NCBI RefSeq assembly: GCF_042752395.1
Contig: NZ_JBHYXZ010000025.1
Location: forward strand, 1 to 64,000
From: Actinosynnema sp042752395
Lineage (GTDB): Bacteria > Actinomycetota > Actinomycetes > Mycobacteriales > Pseudonocardiaceae
Direction: 5' to 3'
Length of the DNA stretch: 64,000 bases
The position numbers and the translations under genes were made by a program. Under the pieces are notes generated by a model, which worked only from the letters and a program-made list of their open reading frames with translations, had not been told where the DNA came from and did not search any database. Shown piece by piece: positions 9,105-16,134 of this stretch. The first letter of the stretch is position 1; each line of letters opens with the position of its first letter.

Positions 9105-9118
9105 GAGAGCGGCTCATG
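9102..9118. promoter_or_regulatory. inverted repeat between divergent transporter and LysR genes
   Basis: CATGAG-N5-CTCATG, a perfect 6-bp inverted repeat containing the T-N11-A spacing of LysR-type operators. Its outer ends are the putative ATG codons of both divergent genes, so the regulator could repress both. If the site is the operator, at least the transporter start probably lies further in. Confidence 0.5.
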
Positions 9119-9970
9119 ACGTTGAACTTCGCGCAGCTCCGCGCGTTCCTCGCGGTGGTGGACGAGGGCGGCTTCGGCGCGGCCGCCGAGGCGCTGGGCG
9201 TGACCCAGTCCGCCGTGTCGCACGCCGTCGCCGCGCTGGAGCGCACGCTCGGGCACCCCGTGCTGGTCCGGCGCGGCGCGCCGCCCCGGCCGACCGCGTT
9301 CGGCGTCGAGGTCGTGGCGCACGCCCGTGCCGCGGTGGCCGCGTCGGCGGCGATCACGGACCTGGCCGCCCGGCGGGGCGGGGCGGCGCGCGGCACGGTG
9401 AAGCTGGCCGCGCCGCCGACCGTGTGCCAGGGGCTGCTGCCGGACCTCATGGCGCGGTGGGGCGCGGAGTTCCCGCACGTGCGGGTCCGGGTGTTCGAGG
9501 GCGAGGACGACGAGGTGGCCGAGTGGCTGGCCAACGGCACGGTCGAGGCCGCCGTCGTGGTCGACCCGCCCGGCGGGGACGGCGTGCCGGTGGGGGAGGA
9601 CGCGTTCCACGCCCTGCTGCGGGCCGACCACCCGTTGGCCGGGGTCGGCGAGGTGCACGTGGCGGACCTGGCTGACGACCCGTTCCTGCTGTCGTGCGGC
9701 GGGTGCGAGCGGCACGTGCGGCAGGTGCACGCGGGCCTGCCGTTCGACCCGCTGCACCGGGTGCGGGAGCTGGGCACGCTGCTCGCGATGGTGCGGGCCG
9801 GGGTCGGCGTGTCGGTCGTGCCGGGGCTGGTGGCGTCGATGCTCGTGCCGGGCCTGGTCCTGGTCGCGCTGCGGCCGAGGGTGGTGCGCCGGCTGGTGCT
9901 GAGCGGGCCGCCGGGGCGGGAGTGGCACCCGGCGGTCACCGCGCTGGTCGACTCCGTGCGGCGCACCTGA
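9116..9970 (+). CDS. LysR-family transcriptional regulator
   Basis: LysR-type regulator of 284 residues. Seen: N-terminal winged helix-turn-helix with LRAFLAVVDEGGFGAAAEAL and GVTQSAVSHAVAALE (about 7-50), and a periplasmic-binding-like effector domain from about residue 95 with a C-terminal GVGVSVVPGLV motif usual for the family. Divergent from the DMT transporter, which it presumably regulates in response to a small ligand. ATG 9116 lacks a clear ribosome site and may be leaderless. Confidence 0.92.
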   Translation: MTLNFAQLRAFLAVVDEGGFGAAAEALGVTQSAVSHAVAALERTLGHPVLVRRGAPPRPTAFGVEVVAHARAAVAASAAITDLAARRGGAARGTVKLAAPPTVCQGLLPDLMARWGAEFPHVRVRVFEGEDDEVAEWLANGTVEAAVVVDPPGGDGVPVGEDAFHALLRADHPLAGVGEVHVADLADDPFLLSCGGCERHVRQVHAGLPFDPLHRVRELGTLLAMVRAGVGVSVVPGLVASMLVPGLVLVALRPRVVRRLVLSGPPGREWHPAVTALVDSVRRT

Positions 9971-10003
9971 GCGCGGCGACCTCATCGCCCGGCGGGGCCG
10001 CCG

Positions 10004-10037
10004 CGGGTGTGAGCGGCGGGCGGGTGTGAGCGGCGGC
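10004..10037. repeat. 17-bp tandem duplication
   Basis: CGGGTGTGAGCGGCGG occurs at 10004-10019 and again at 10021-10036, in the 104-bp gap between the LysR gene and the DUF2243 gene. No function can be assigned. Confidence 0.6.
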
Positions 10038-10074
10038 CGAGTTTGATCCCGGCCCGGCGGGCAACTCCCGGCCC

Positions 10075-10497
10075 ATGACGAGAGGCGCGCGAGCGGCGCT
10101 GGTGCTCGGCCTGGGGATCGGCGGGTTCGTGGACGGCATCGTCGCCCACCAGCTCCTGGGCCGGCACCACATGCTGTCCGGGTGGCACCCGGACGACCTG
10201 CACCTGAACATGCTCGGCGACGGGCTGTTCCACCTGCTGTGCCTGCTGCTGGTGGTGGTCGGCGTGGCCGCCCTCAACCGGGCGGGCACGCTGCCGGGCC
10301 GGGTGCTGTGGGGTGGCGTGCCGGCCGGCTGGGGCGTGTTCAACCTGGTGGAGGGGATCGTCGACCACCAGGTGCTCGGCATCCACCACGTGCGCAGCGG
10401 CCCCCACGAGCTCGCCTACGACCTCGGGTTCCTCGCCCCGGGCGCGGCGCTGGTCGCGGTGGGCGGGCTGCTGCTGCGGGAACGGGCGCGCCGGTGA
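10075..10497 (+). CDS. DUF2243 domain membrane protein
   Basis: Membrane protein of 140 residues with four hydrophobic segments and two copies of a His-rich motif: FVDGIVAHQLLGRHHM near residue 18 and LVEGIVDHQVLGIHHVR near residue 91. The duplicated H-Q-x-x-x-x-H-H pattern is the hallmark of DUF2243 proteins; conserved histidines inside membrane helices suggest metal or haem binding, which is inference. The stop overlaps the GTG of recQ by 4 bp, so the two are translationally coupled, an arrangement without obvious functional reason. Confidence 0.85.
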   Translation: MTRGARAALVLGLGIGGFVDGIVAHQLLGRHHMLSGWHPDDLHLNMLGDGLFHLLCLLLVVVGVAALNRAGTLPGRVLWGGVPAGWGVFNLVEGIVDHQVLGIHHVRSGPHELAYDLGFLAPGAALVAVGGLLLRERARR

Positions 10498-12107
10498 GCG
10501 GCGTGCGGGAGCGGTTGCGGCGGGCCGCCCGGGACGTGTTCGGGTGGGCCGAGCTGCGCGACGAGCAGATCGACGCCATGGAGCAGGTGCTGGCGGGCCG
10601 TGACGTGTTCGTCGTGCTGCCCACCGGCGCGGGCAAGTCGGCGGTCTACCAGGTGCCCGGCGTGCTGCTGGACGGCCTGGTCGTCGTCGTGTCCCCGTTG
10701 ATCGCGTTGCAGCGCGACCAGGTCGCGGCGCTGCGGGAGAACGGCGCGCCGCGCGCCGAGCTGGTCAACTCGGGACAGTCCGACGCGGACAACGAGGCCG
10801 CGTGGGAGGCCGTCGCGCGCGGTGAGGTGCGGTACCTGTTCGTCGCGCCCGAGCAGCTGGCCAAACCGGAGGTGCTGGAGCGGCTGGGCGAGCCGGCGCT
10901 GGTCGTGGTGGACGAGGCGCACTGCGTGTCCGCGTGGGGTCACGACTTCCGGCCCGACTACCTGCGGCTGGCGGCGGCGGTGGAGCGGGTGGGCCGGCCG
11001 CCCGTGCTCGCGCTGACCGCCACGGCGGGCACGACCGTGCGCGAGGACGTGATCACCCACCTGGGCATGCGTGCCCCGGTCGTGGTGGCCGTGGGGTTCG
11101 ACCGGCCCAACCTGTCGCTGGAGGTGCGCGCGTTCGTCGGGGACGACGAGAAGCGGCGCGCGGTGCTGGAGTGGGTGCGGGACGCGCCGAAACCGGGCCT
11201 GGTGTACGTGGCCACGCGCAAGGACGCCCGCCGGTACGCCGACGACCTCGTCGCCGCCGGGGTGGACGCGCAGCCCTTCCACGCGGGGATGAAGGCCGCC
11301 GACCGGGAACGGGTGCAGGACGCGTTCATGCGCGGCGAGGTCGACGTGGTGGTGGCGACGTCCGCGTTCGGCATGGGCATCGACAAGCCGGACGTGCGGT
11401 TCGTCGCGCACGCCTCCGCGCCGGGCTCGCTGGACGCCTACTACCAGGAGATCGGCCGGGCGGGCCGGGACGGCGAGCCGGCGCTGGCGGTGCTGTTCTA
11501 CCGGCCGCAGGACCTGGGGCTGCAACGGTTCCTCCAGTCCCGGCACACCGACCGCGACGGGCTCGTGGAGCTGGCCGCGTTCGTGCGCGACCACCCCGGG
11601 CTGCGGGTGACCGAGCTGGCGCGGGAGAGCGGGCGGTCCCGGCGCACGGTCACCACGGGGGTGAACCTGCTGGAGCGGGTCGGCGCGGTGGAGGCCGCCA
11701 AGGCCCGGTTCCGGGCGGTGGTCGAGCCGGAGCGGGCGGCCGACCTGGCGGTCGCGGAGGCGGAGCGGCTGCAACGCCTGGACCGGTCGCGGATCGAGGT
11801 GCTGCGGGCGTACGCGGAGACCAGGGCGTGCCGGCGGCAGCACCTGCTCGGCTACTTCGGCGAGGTGCTGGAGCGGGCGTGCGGCAACTGCGACACGTGC
11901 GCGCGGGGCGAGGCGGGCACCGGCATCTCGGCCAACCCCGAGTACCCGGCGCAGTCGCGGGTGGACCACGCCGAGTTCGGCTCCGGGACGGTGGTGCAGA
12001 GCGAGGCCGACCGGATCACCGTGCTGTTCGAGGACGTCGGCTACAAGACGCTGTCGCTGGAGGCCGTGCACGCGGCCGACGTGCTGGGCCGGCACCCGGA
12101 CCCGTGA
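10494..12107 (+). CDS. recQ: ATP-dependent DNA helicase RecQ
   Basis: Superfamily 2 3'-5' DNA helicase of 537 residues. Seen: Walker A TGAGKS at 44-49, DEAH box at 140-143 followed by CVSAWGHDFRPDY, motif III ATAG, motif VI QEIGRAGRDGE, and the zinc-binding cysteines in ACRRQHLLGYFGE...CGNCDTC. Instead of an HRDC domain the C terminus has a short Tudor-like module (VDHAEFGSGTVV...GYKTLSLEAV) resembling the C-terminal tail of UvrD/PcrA that contacts RNA polymerase. GTG 10494 overlaps the upstream stop (GTGA). The protein is shorter than E. coli RecQ (about 610). Role: replication fork and recombination repair. Confidence 0.93.
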   Translation: MSGVRERLRRAARDVFGWAELRDEQIDAMEQVLAGRDVFVVLPTGAGKSAVYQVPGVLLDGLVVVVSPLIALQRDQVAALRENGAPRAELVNSGQSDADNEAAWEAVARGEVRYLFVAPEQLAKPEVLERLGEPALVVVDEAHCVSAWGHDFRPDYLRLAAAVERVGRPPVLALTATAGTTVREDVITHLGMRAPVVVAVGFDRPNLSLEVRAFVGDDEKRRAVLEWVRDAPKPGLVYVATRKDARRYADDLVAAGVDAQPFHAGMKAADRERVQDAFMRGEVDVVVATSAFGMGIDKPDVRFVAHASAPGSLDAYYQEIGRAGRDGEPALAVLFYRPQDLGLQRFLQSRHTDRDGLVELAAFVRDHPGLRVTELARESGRSRRTVTTGVNLLERVGAVEAAKARFRAVVEPERAADLAVAEAERLQRLDRSRIEVLRAYAETRACRRQHLLGYFGEVLERACGNCDTCARGEAGTGISANPEYPAQSRVDHAEFGSGTVVQSEADRITVLFEDVGYKTLSLEAVHAADVLGRHPDP

Positions 12108-12130
12108 CCCGGTCCGCCGTCCCGCCGGGG

Positions 12131-14146
12131 TCAGCCCACGTCGACGCCGACCGGCATGCCGGTGAGCGGCAGCCCGGAGGCGAGCGCGAGAGCCGCCGCC
12201 GCGGGCGGGTAGGCCAGCTCGCCCAGGCCGCCGATCGGGGCGTCCGACGCCACCGGCACCACGTCGATGTCCGGCACACGGTCGATGCGCGCCCACGCGT
12301 AGTCCCGGAACGACGACTGGGCGACCCGGCCGTCCCGCACGGTGATCTGCGCCCCGAACACGGTGGACAGCGCGTCCACGACCCCGCCCTCGACCTGCGC
12401 CCGCACCCCGGACGGGTGCAGCACCGGCCCCACGTCCACGGCCGCCGTCACCCGGCGGACCCGGCCGTCGGCGGCGTCGGCGACCACGGCGATCACCGAC
12501 CCGTACTCCTCGTGGCACGCCACCCCGCGGGTCACGCCCGGCCGTGCCCGCCCGGCCCGCGCCGCCGCCGCGTCCAGCACCCGCCGCAGGCGCGAGTCGG
12601 CGGGCAGCAGCCGGCGTCGCAGCTCCACCTGGTCGAGCCCGGCCCGGCGGCCCAGCTCGCCCAGGAAGACCTCCTCGGCGAACTGGAAGTGGCCCGAGTA
12701 CACGGCGCGCCAGAACCCGGTGCGCAGCGGCGAGCCCTTCAGGGCGACGTCCACCCGGCCCGCCACCCCGTACGGGAAGTGGTCGCCGGCCGCCTTGACG
12801 ACGGCGGGGTTGGCGAAGAACGGCGCGACGGACAGCGGCCACGTCGCGACGCCGTGCGCCCGCCACGTCGGCACACCCGCCGCGTCCACCACGGCGGACA
12901 GCCGGTGCACCGACATCGGCCGGTACGAGTCGTGCCGCATGTCGTCGTCCCGGGTCCACAGCACGCTCACCGGCGCGCCCACCGCCCGTGAGCAGGCGAC
13001 CGCCTCCAGCACCGGGTCGGGTTCGATGCGGCGGCCGAACGCGCCGCCGGCCAGCGTCGCCTCGACCCGCACCGCCGCCTGGTCCAGCCCGAACTGCCGG
13101 GCCAGCGTCGCGCGCAGCGTGCCGGGGTCCTGGGTGGGCGTCCACACGGTGACGCCCGTGCCGGTCACGTGCGCGGTGGAGTTCATCGGCTCCATGGGCG
13201 CGTGCGCCAGCAGCGGCAGCCGGTACGTGGCCTCGAACGCCACCGGTCCGGGCGCCCCGGGCACGGCGGGCAGCGCGGCCTCCAGCTCCGCGAGCCACTG
13301 CCGGCTGTCCGCGGTGGGCGTGCCGCCGCGCCACGTCACCCGCAACGCCTCCCGGCCGCGCAACGCCTCCGGCGTGGACCGGGCGATCACCGCCACCCCG
13401 CCCTGACCGGCCGTGGCCGGGTCGAGCGGTGTCACCGCGACCACACCGGGCACCGCGCGCGCCGCGGCGTCGTCCACCCCGTCGACCAGCGCGCCGATCC
13501 ACGGCGGCCGGAGCACGACGGCGACCAGCGCGCCCGGCGGGCGGGTGTCGATGCCGTACCGGGCCCGGCCGGTGACGATCGCCCGGGCGTCCACCCGGCC
13601 CGCGCGCGTGCGGCCCAGCAGCCGCCACCGCTCCGGCGGGGTCAGCGTCACCGGCACGGTCGCCGGGTCCAGCGCCGCCGCGTCCCGCACCAGGCTCGCG
13701 TACCGCAGCACCCGGTGGCCGTGGCGGACCGCGCCGTCCCGCGCCGCGCACTCCTCGACCGGCACGCCCCACCGGCGCGCGGCGGCCGCGACGAGCAGGC
13801 AGCGGGCGGTGGCGGCGGCCCGGCGCAGCGGCTCGTGCAGCTGCCGCGCGGAGAACGAGTTGCCCACGCCCTGCGGCCCGAACCGGGCCGGGTCGCCGTG
13901 CGCCTGCTCCAGCCGCACGTCGTCCACCTCGACCATCAGCTCCTCGGCGACCAGCAGCGCCACCACGGTGCGCACGCCCTGCCCGGAGTCCGGTTTGGGC
14001 GCGGTCGCGGTGATCCGGCCGCGGTCGTCCAGCCGCACGAACGCGGAGGGCGCGAACCCGTCCGCCGCCTCCGCCGCGCCCGGCCGGGACAGCGGCACGG
14101 ACACGACGAGCACGCCGCCGAGGAACGTCCGCCGACTGATCGTCAC
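12131..14146 (-). CDS. molybdenum hydroxylase large (molybdopterin-binding) subunit, IorB-like
   Basis: Catalytic subunit of a xanthine-oxidase-family molybdenum hydroxylase, 671 residues. Seen: N-terminal twin-arginine signal SRRTFLGG followed by a hydrophobic stretch; the large-subunit fold with PMEPMNSTAHV; and GGLGELAYPP near the C terminus bearing the catalytic Glu of the family. Together with the adjacent iron-sulfur subunit and no FAD subunit, this matches isoquinoline 1-oxidoreductase-type enzymes (IorAB), which oxidise N-heterocycles or aldehydes and pass electrons to a membrane acceptor. The GTG start overlaps the stop of the small subunit by 4 bp. It is somewhat shorter than typical IorB (about 720-780). 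No XdhC-like maturation factor is adjacent. Confidence 0.9.
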   Translation of the reverse strand: MTISRRTFLGGVLVVSVPLSRPGAAEAADGFAPSAFVRLDDRGRITATAPKPDSGQGVRTVVALLVAEELMVEVDDVRLEQAHGDPARFGPQGVGNSFSARQLHEPLRRAAATARCLLVAAAARRWGVPVEECAARDGAVRHGHRVLRYASLVRDAAALDPATVPVTLTPPERWRLLGRTRAGRVDARAIVTGRARYGIDTRPPGALVAVVLRPPWIGALVDGVDDAAARAVPGVVAVTPLDPATAGQGGVAVIARSTPEALRGREALRVTWRGGTPTADSRQWLAELEAALPAVPGAPGPVAFEATYRLPLLAHAPMEPMNSTAHVTGTGVTVWTPTQDPGTLRATLARQFGLDQAAVRVEATLAGGAFGRRIEPDPVLEAVACSRAVGAPVSVLWTRDDDMRHDSYRPMSVHRLSAVVDAAGVPTWRAHGVATWPLSVAPFFANPAVVKAAGDHFPYGVAGRVDVALKGSPLRTGFWRAVYSGHFQFAEEVFLGELGRRAGLDQVELRRRLLPADSRLRRVLDAAAARAGRARPGVTRGVACHEEYGSVIAVVADAADGRVRRVTAAVDVGPVLHPSGVRAQVEGGVVDALSTVFGAQITVRDGRVAQSSFRDYAWARIDRVPDIDVVPVASDAPIGGLGELAYPPAAAALALASGLPLTGMPVGVDVG

Positions 14147-14613
14147 CGCTCGCCCCGCTTCCACCGCGCGGCCAACCGGACGGCCGCCCGGATCCGCGTG
14201 TACGTGCCGCAGCGGCACACGTTGTCGCGCAGCGCGGCGTCGATCTCGTCGTCGTCCGGGTCGGGGTTGGCGGCCAGCAGCGCGACCGTCGACATGATCT
14301 GGCCGGGCTGGCAGTAGCCGCACTGCGCGACGTCCAGCTCCAGCCACGCCCGCTGCACGGGGTGGTCGCCGTCCTCGGACAGGCCCTCGACGGTGGTGAT
14401 CCGCTTGCCCTGCGCCTCGGCCACGGGCGTGACGCACGGCCGCGCCGCCGCGCCGTCCACCAGGGACGTGCACGCGCCGCACGCGCCCACGCCGCAGCCG
14501 TACTTGGGGCCGAGCAGGCCGAGCTGCTCCCGCAACGCCCACAGCAGCGGCGTCTCGCCGGGCACGTCCACCTCGCGCCGCTCGCCGTTGACGTGCAACC
14601 GATACCGCCCCAT
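14143..14613 (-). CDS. (2Fe-2S)-binding small subunit of molybdenum hydroxylase, IorA-like
   Basis: Electron-transfer subunit, 156 residues, with both [2Fe-2S] clusters of the family: plant-ferredoxin-like Cys40, Cys45, Cys48 and Cys60 (GCGVGACGACTSLVDG), and the second cluster with Cys98, Cys101, Cys133 and Cys135 (CGYCQPGQIM, CRCGTYTRIR). It hands electrons from the molybdenum centre of the downstream subunit to an outside acceptor. ATG 14613 has AAGGGGG about 7 bp upstream. Lacks its own signal, so it probably rides through the Tat pathway with the Tat-tagged large subunit. Confidence 0.93.
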   Translation of the reverse strand: MGRYRLHVNGERREVDVPGETPLLWALREQLGLLGPKYGCGVGACGACTSLVDGAAARPCVTPVAEAQGKRITTVEGLSEDGDHPVQRAWLELDVAQCGYCQPGQIMSTVALLAANPDPDDDEIDAALRDNVCRCGTYTRIRAAVRLAARWKRGER

Positions 14614-14672
14614 CGCGGCCCCCTTCGCGTTCGGCCGCGTCCCATCGTGGTGGGGTGTCGATCGGTGTGCAA

Positions 14673-14804
14673 TCAATCGTTCAGTCGTGCGCCGTCGACG
14701 CCGGTACGGCCGACAGGCGGTTGCGGTCCCGGCGCGCCGCAGGACTCCCGCACGGTCAGGCTCGGCCACAGGGCGACGCGGTGCACCGGGCGGTCCAGCG
14801 GGTC
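14673..14804 (-). pseudogene. C-terminal fragment of a LacI-family regulator (cut by assembly join)
   Basis: The minus strand reads 43 codons to a TGA at 14673 and includes LDRPVHRVALWPSLTVRESC, which matches the last strand of LacI-family effector domains (a hydrophobic strand followed by VRES). The frame runs upstream into a 15-base G run and is then lost. I read it as the 3' end of an intact gene whose remainder is missing from this assembly, not as a genuine decayed gene. It lies 59 bp upstream of the molybdenum hydroxylase start in the same direction. Confidence 0.6.
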
Positions 14805-14819
14805 GGGGGGGGGGGGGGG
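14805..14819. other. poly-G run, probable false assembly junction
   Basis: Fifteen consecutive Gs. To the left a minus-strand LacI-type reading frame is cut off; to the right a plus-strand WXG100-type protein begins without start codon region or ribosome site. Losing two genes' ends at one homopolymer is best explained by missing sequence at a contig join. Confidence 0.65.
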
Positions 14820-14844
14820 CGGCCCCGGCTGGGCCGTCGACTAC

Positions 14845-16068
14845 GTGGCGTTCCTGCGCGAGCCGATCGACCGGCTCCAGGGTGACCCGCAGAACGTGCA
14901 GGCGGCCGTGGACGCGATCCGTTCCGCCGCCGAGGGCCTGCGCGAGCTGGCGCGGGTCCAGCGGGAGACGCTCGCCCGGCCGCAGGGGTGGACCGGCAAG
15001 GCGCAGGAGGCGTACCAGGTCAGCATGGACGCGCTCGGCGACGAACTGGGTTCGCTGGCCGACGCGGTGGCGACGAAGGGCGTGGTGGTCGAGCACACCG
15101 GCGCGATGGTGCGCGCGCTGCGCGAGGCCGTGCTCTACACCGTCGGTCAGTTCTCCGACTCGCTGGTGCCGGGCGCGATCACCGCGTACGTCTTCGCCCC
15201 GGCCACGTTCGGCGCGTCGATCGCGATCTTCCTGGGCTCGGTGGTGGACAGCGCGTCCCAGCTCGGCGCGAGCGTCGCGGCGAAGATGGACGACCTGAAC
15301 GCGGCGCTGACCCGCCAGGTCGACCGGGTGAAGCAGCTCGACGACCTGTCCGACGAGATCGGTCAGCGCTGGGAGCGGTTCGAGGCCGTCGCCGGTGGCG
15401 GGGAGGCGACCGCGACGCGGGCGATGGCCGTGCAGCGGCCGACCGAGGCCCTGCGGCCGATGGAGGCACGGCGGGCTTTGGTCGCCGACGAGCCGGTGCG
15501 GCAGCCGGGGATGCGGGCGGATGAAGCCGTGGCGCTGCGTCCGACGGCGGTGCGGCAGGCGGATGAGGCGGTGGCGCTGCGTCCGATGGCGGTGCGGCAG
15601 GCGGACGAGGCGGTGGCCCTCCGGCCGATGGAGAGCGGGCGTCTGGTGGCGGCCGACGAAGCGGTGGCCCACCGGCCGATGGCGGTGCGGCAGGCGGACG
15701 AAGCCGTGGCGCTGCGTCCGATGGAGGTCGGCCGGGCAGTGGTCGCCGACGAGGCGCAACCCCTGCGCCCGATGACGGCGGGTGAGCCGCTCCAGCCGCG
15801 CCACGCCGTGCGCGAGTCGGTGGTGCAGGCGCACCACGTCGAGGCCGAGCCGCTGCTCCAGGCGACGCGCACCGTCCAGGCGGAGCCGTTCCTGCAGGCC
15901 ACGCGCGTGCCGGCGGAGCCGCTGCCGCACGCGACCGCCGACCACCCGGTCCAGCCGATGACGCGGCCCGCCGAGCCCGTCACCTACTACCGCTCCGCCG
16001 AACCGGTGGAGGCGGCCGACCGAACCGTTCAGCGGATGGCGGCCCACAGGGTCGAGGAGACCGAGTAG
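14845..16068 (+). CDS. WXG100-type protein with long repetitive C-terminal tail (5' end probably missing)
   Basis: N-terminal about 110 residues form a helical WXG100/ESX-like module with a W-T-G turn at residues 49-51 (RPQGWTGKAQEAYQ), the signature of type VII secretion substrates. A hydrophobic segment near GAITAYVFAPATFGASIAIF follows, then a tail built from six imperfect 14-17-residue repeats of ADEAVALRPM plus VRQ-type linkers, ending with HAVRES/EAEPLLQATR variants. GTG 14845 is only the first possible start after a poly-G join; there is no ribosome site and homologous proteins normally have a few residues more, so the true N terminus is likely lost. Followed after 66 bp by a second T7SS-type gene. 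The partner secretion machinery (EccC etc.) is not in the window. Confidence 0.7.
   Translation: MAFLREPIDRLQGDPQNVQAAVDAIRSAAEGLRELARVQRETLARPQGWTGKAQEAYQVSMDALGDELGSLADAVATKGVVVEHTGAMVRALREAVLYTVGQFSDSLVPGAITAYVFAPATFGASIAIFLGSVVDSASQLGASVAAKMDDLNAALTRQVDRVKQLDDLSDEIGQRWERFEAVAGGGEATATRAMAVQRPTEALRPMEARRALVADEPVRQPGMRADEAVALRPTAVRQADEAVALRPMAVRQADEAVALRPMESGRLVAADEAVAHRPMAVRQADEAVALRPMEVGRAVVADEAQPLRPMTAGEPLQPRHAVRESVVQAHHVEAEPLLQATRTVQAEPFLQATRVPAEPLPHATADHPVQPMTRPAEPVTYYRSAEPVEAADRTVQRMAAHRVEETE
15517..15780 (+). repeat. coding repeats (ADEAVALRPM units)
   Basis: Six in-frame imperfect copies of a 42-51-bp unit encoding ADEAVALRPM plus a 4-7-residue linker. Neighbouring copies are nearly identical at DNA level, so the array is recent and prone to copy-number change. 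Confidence 0.8.
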
Positions 16069-16134
16069 GCGCACGGCGGCCCCGACCGCCCGGCCGACAC
16101 CCCCTTCCCCCTGCGTTCCGCGGAGGCAACCCCC

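Noticed and set aside
10416..14672. Minus-strand open frame of about 1400 codons opposite recQ and through the molybdenum hydroxylase
   Set aside because: Antisense shadow of high-GC genes; composition is dominated by Arg, Gly and Ala and no domain is recognisable.
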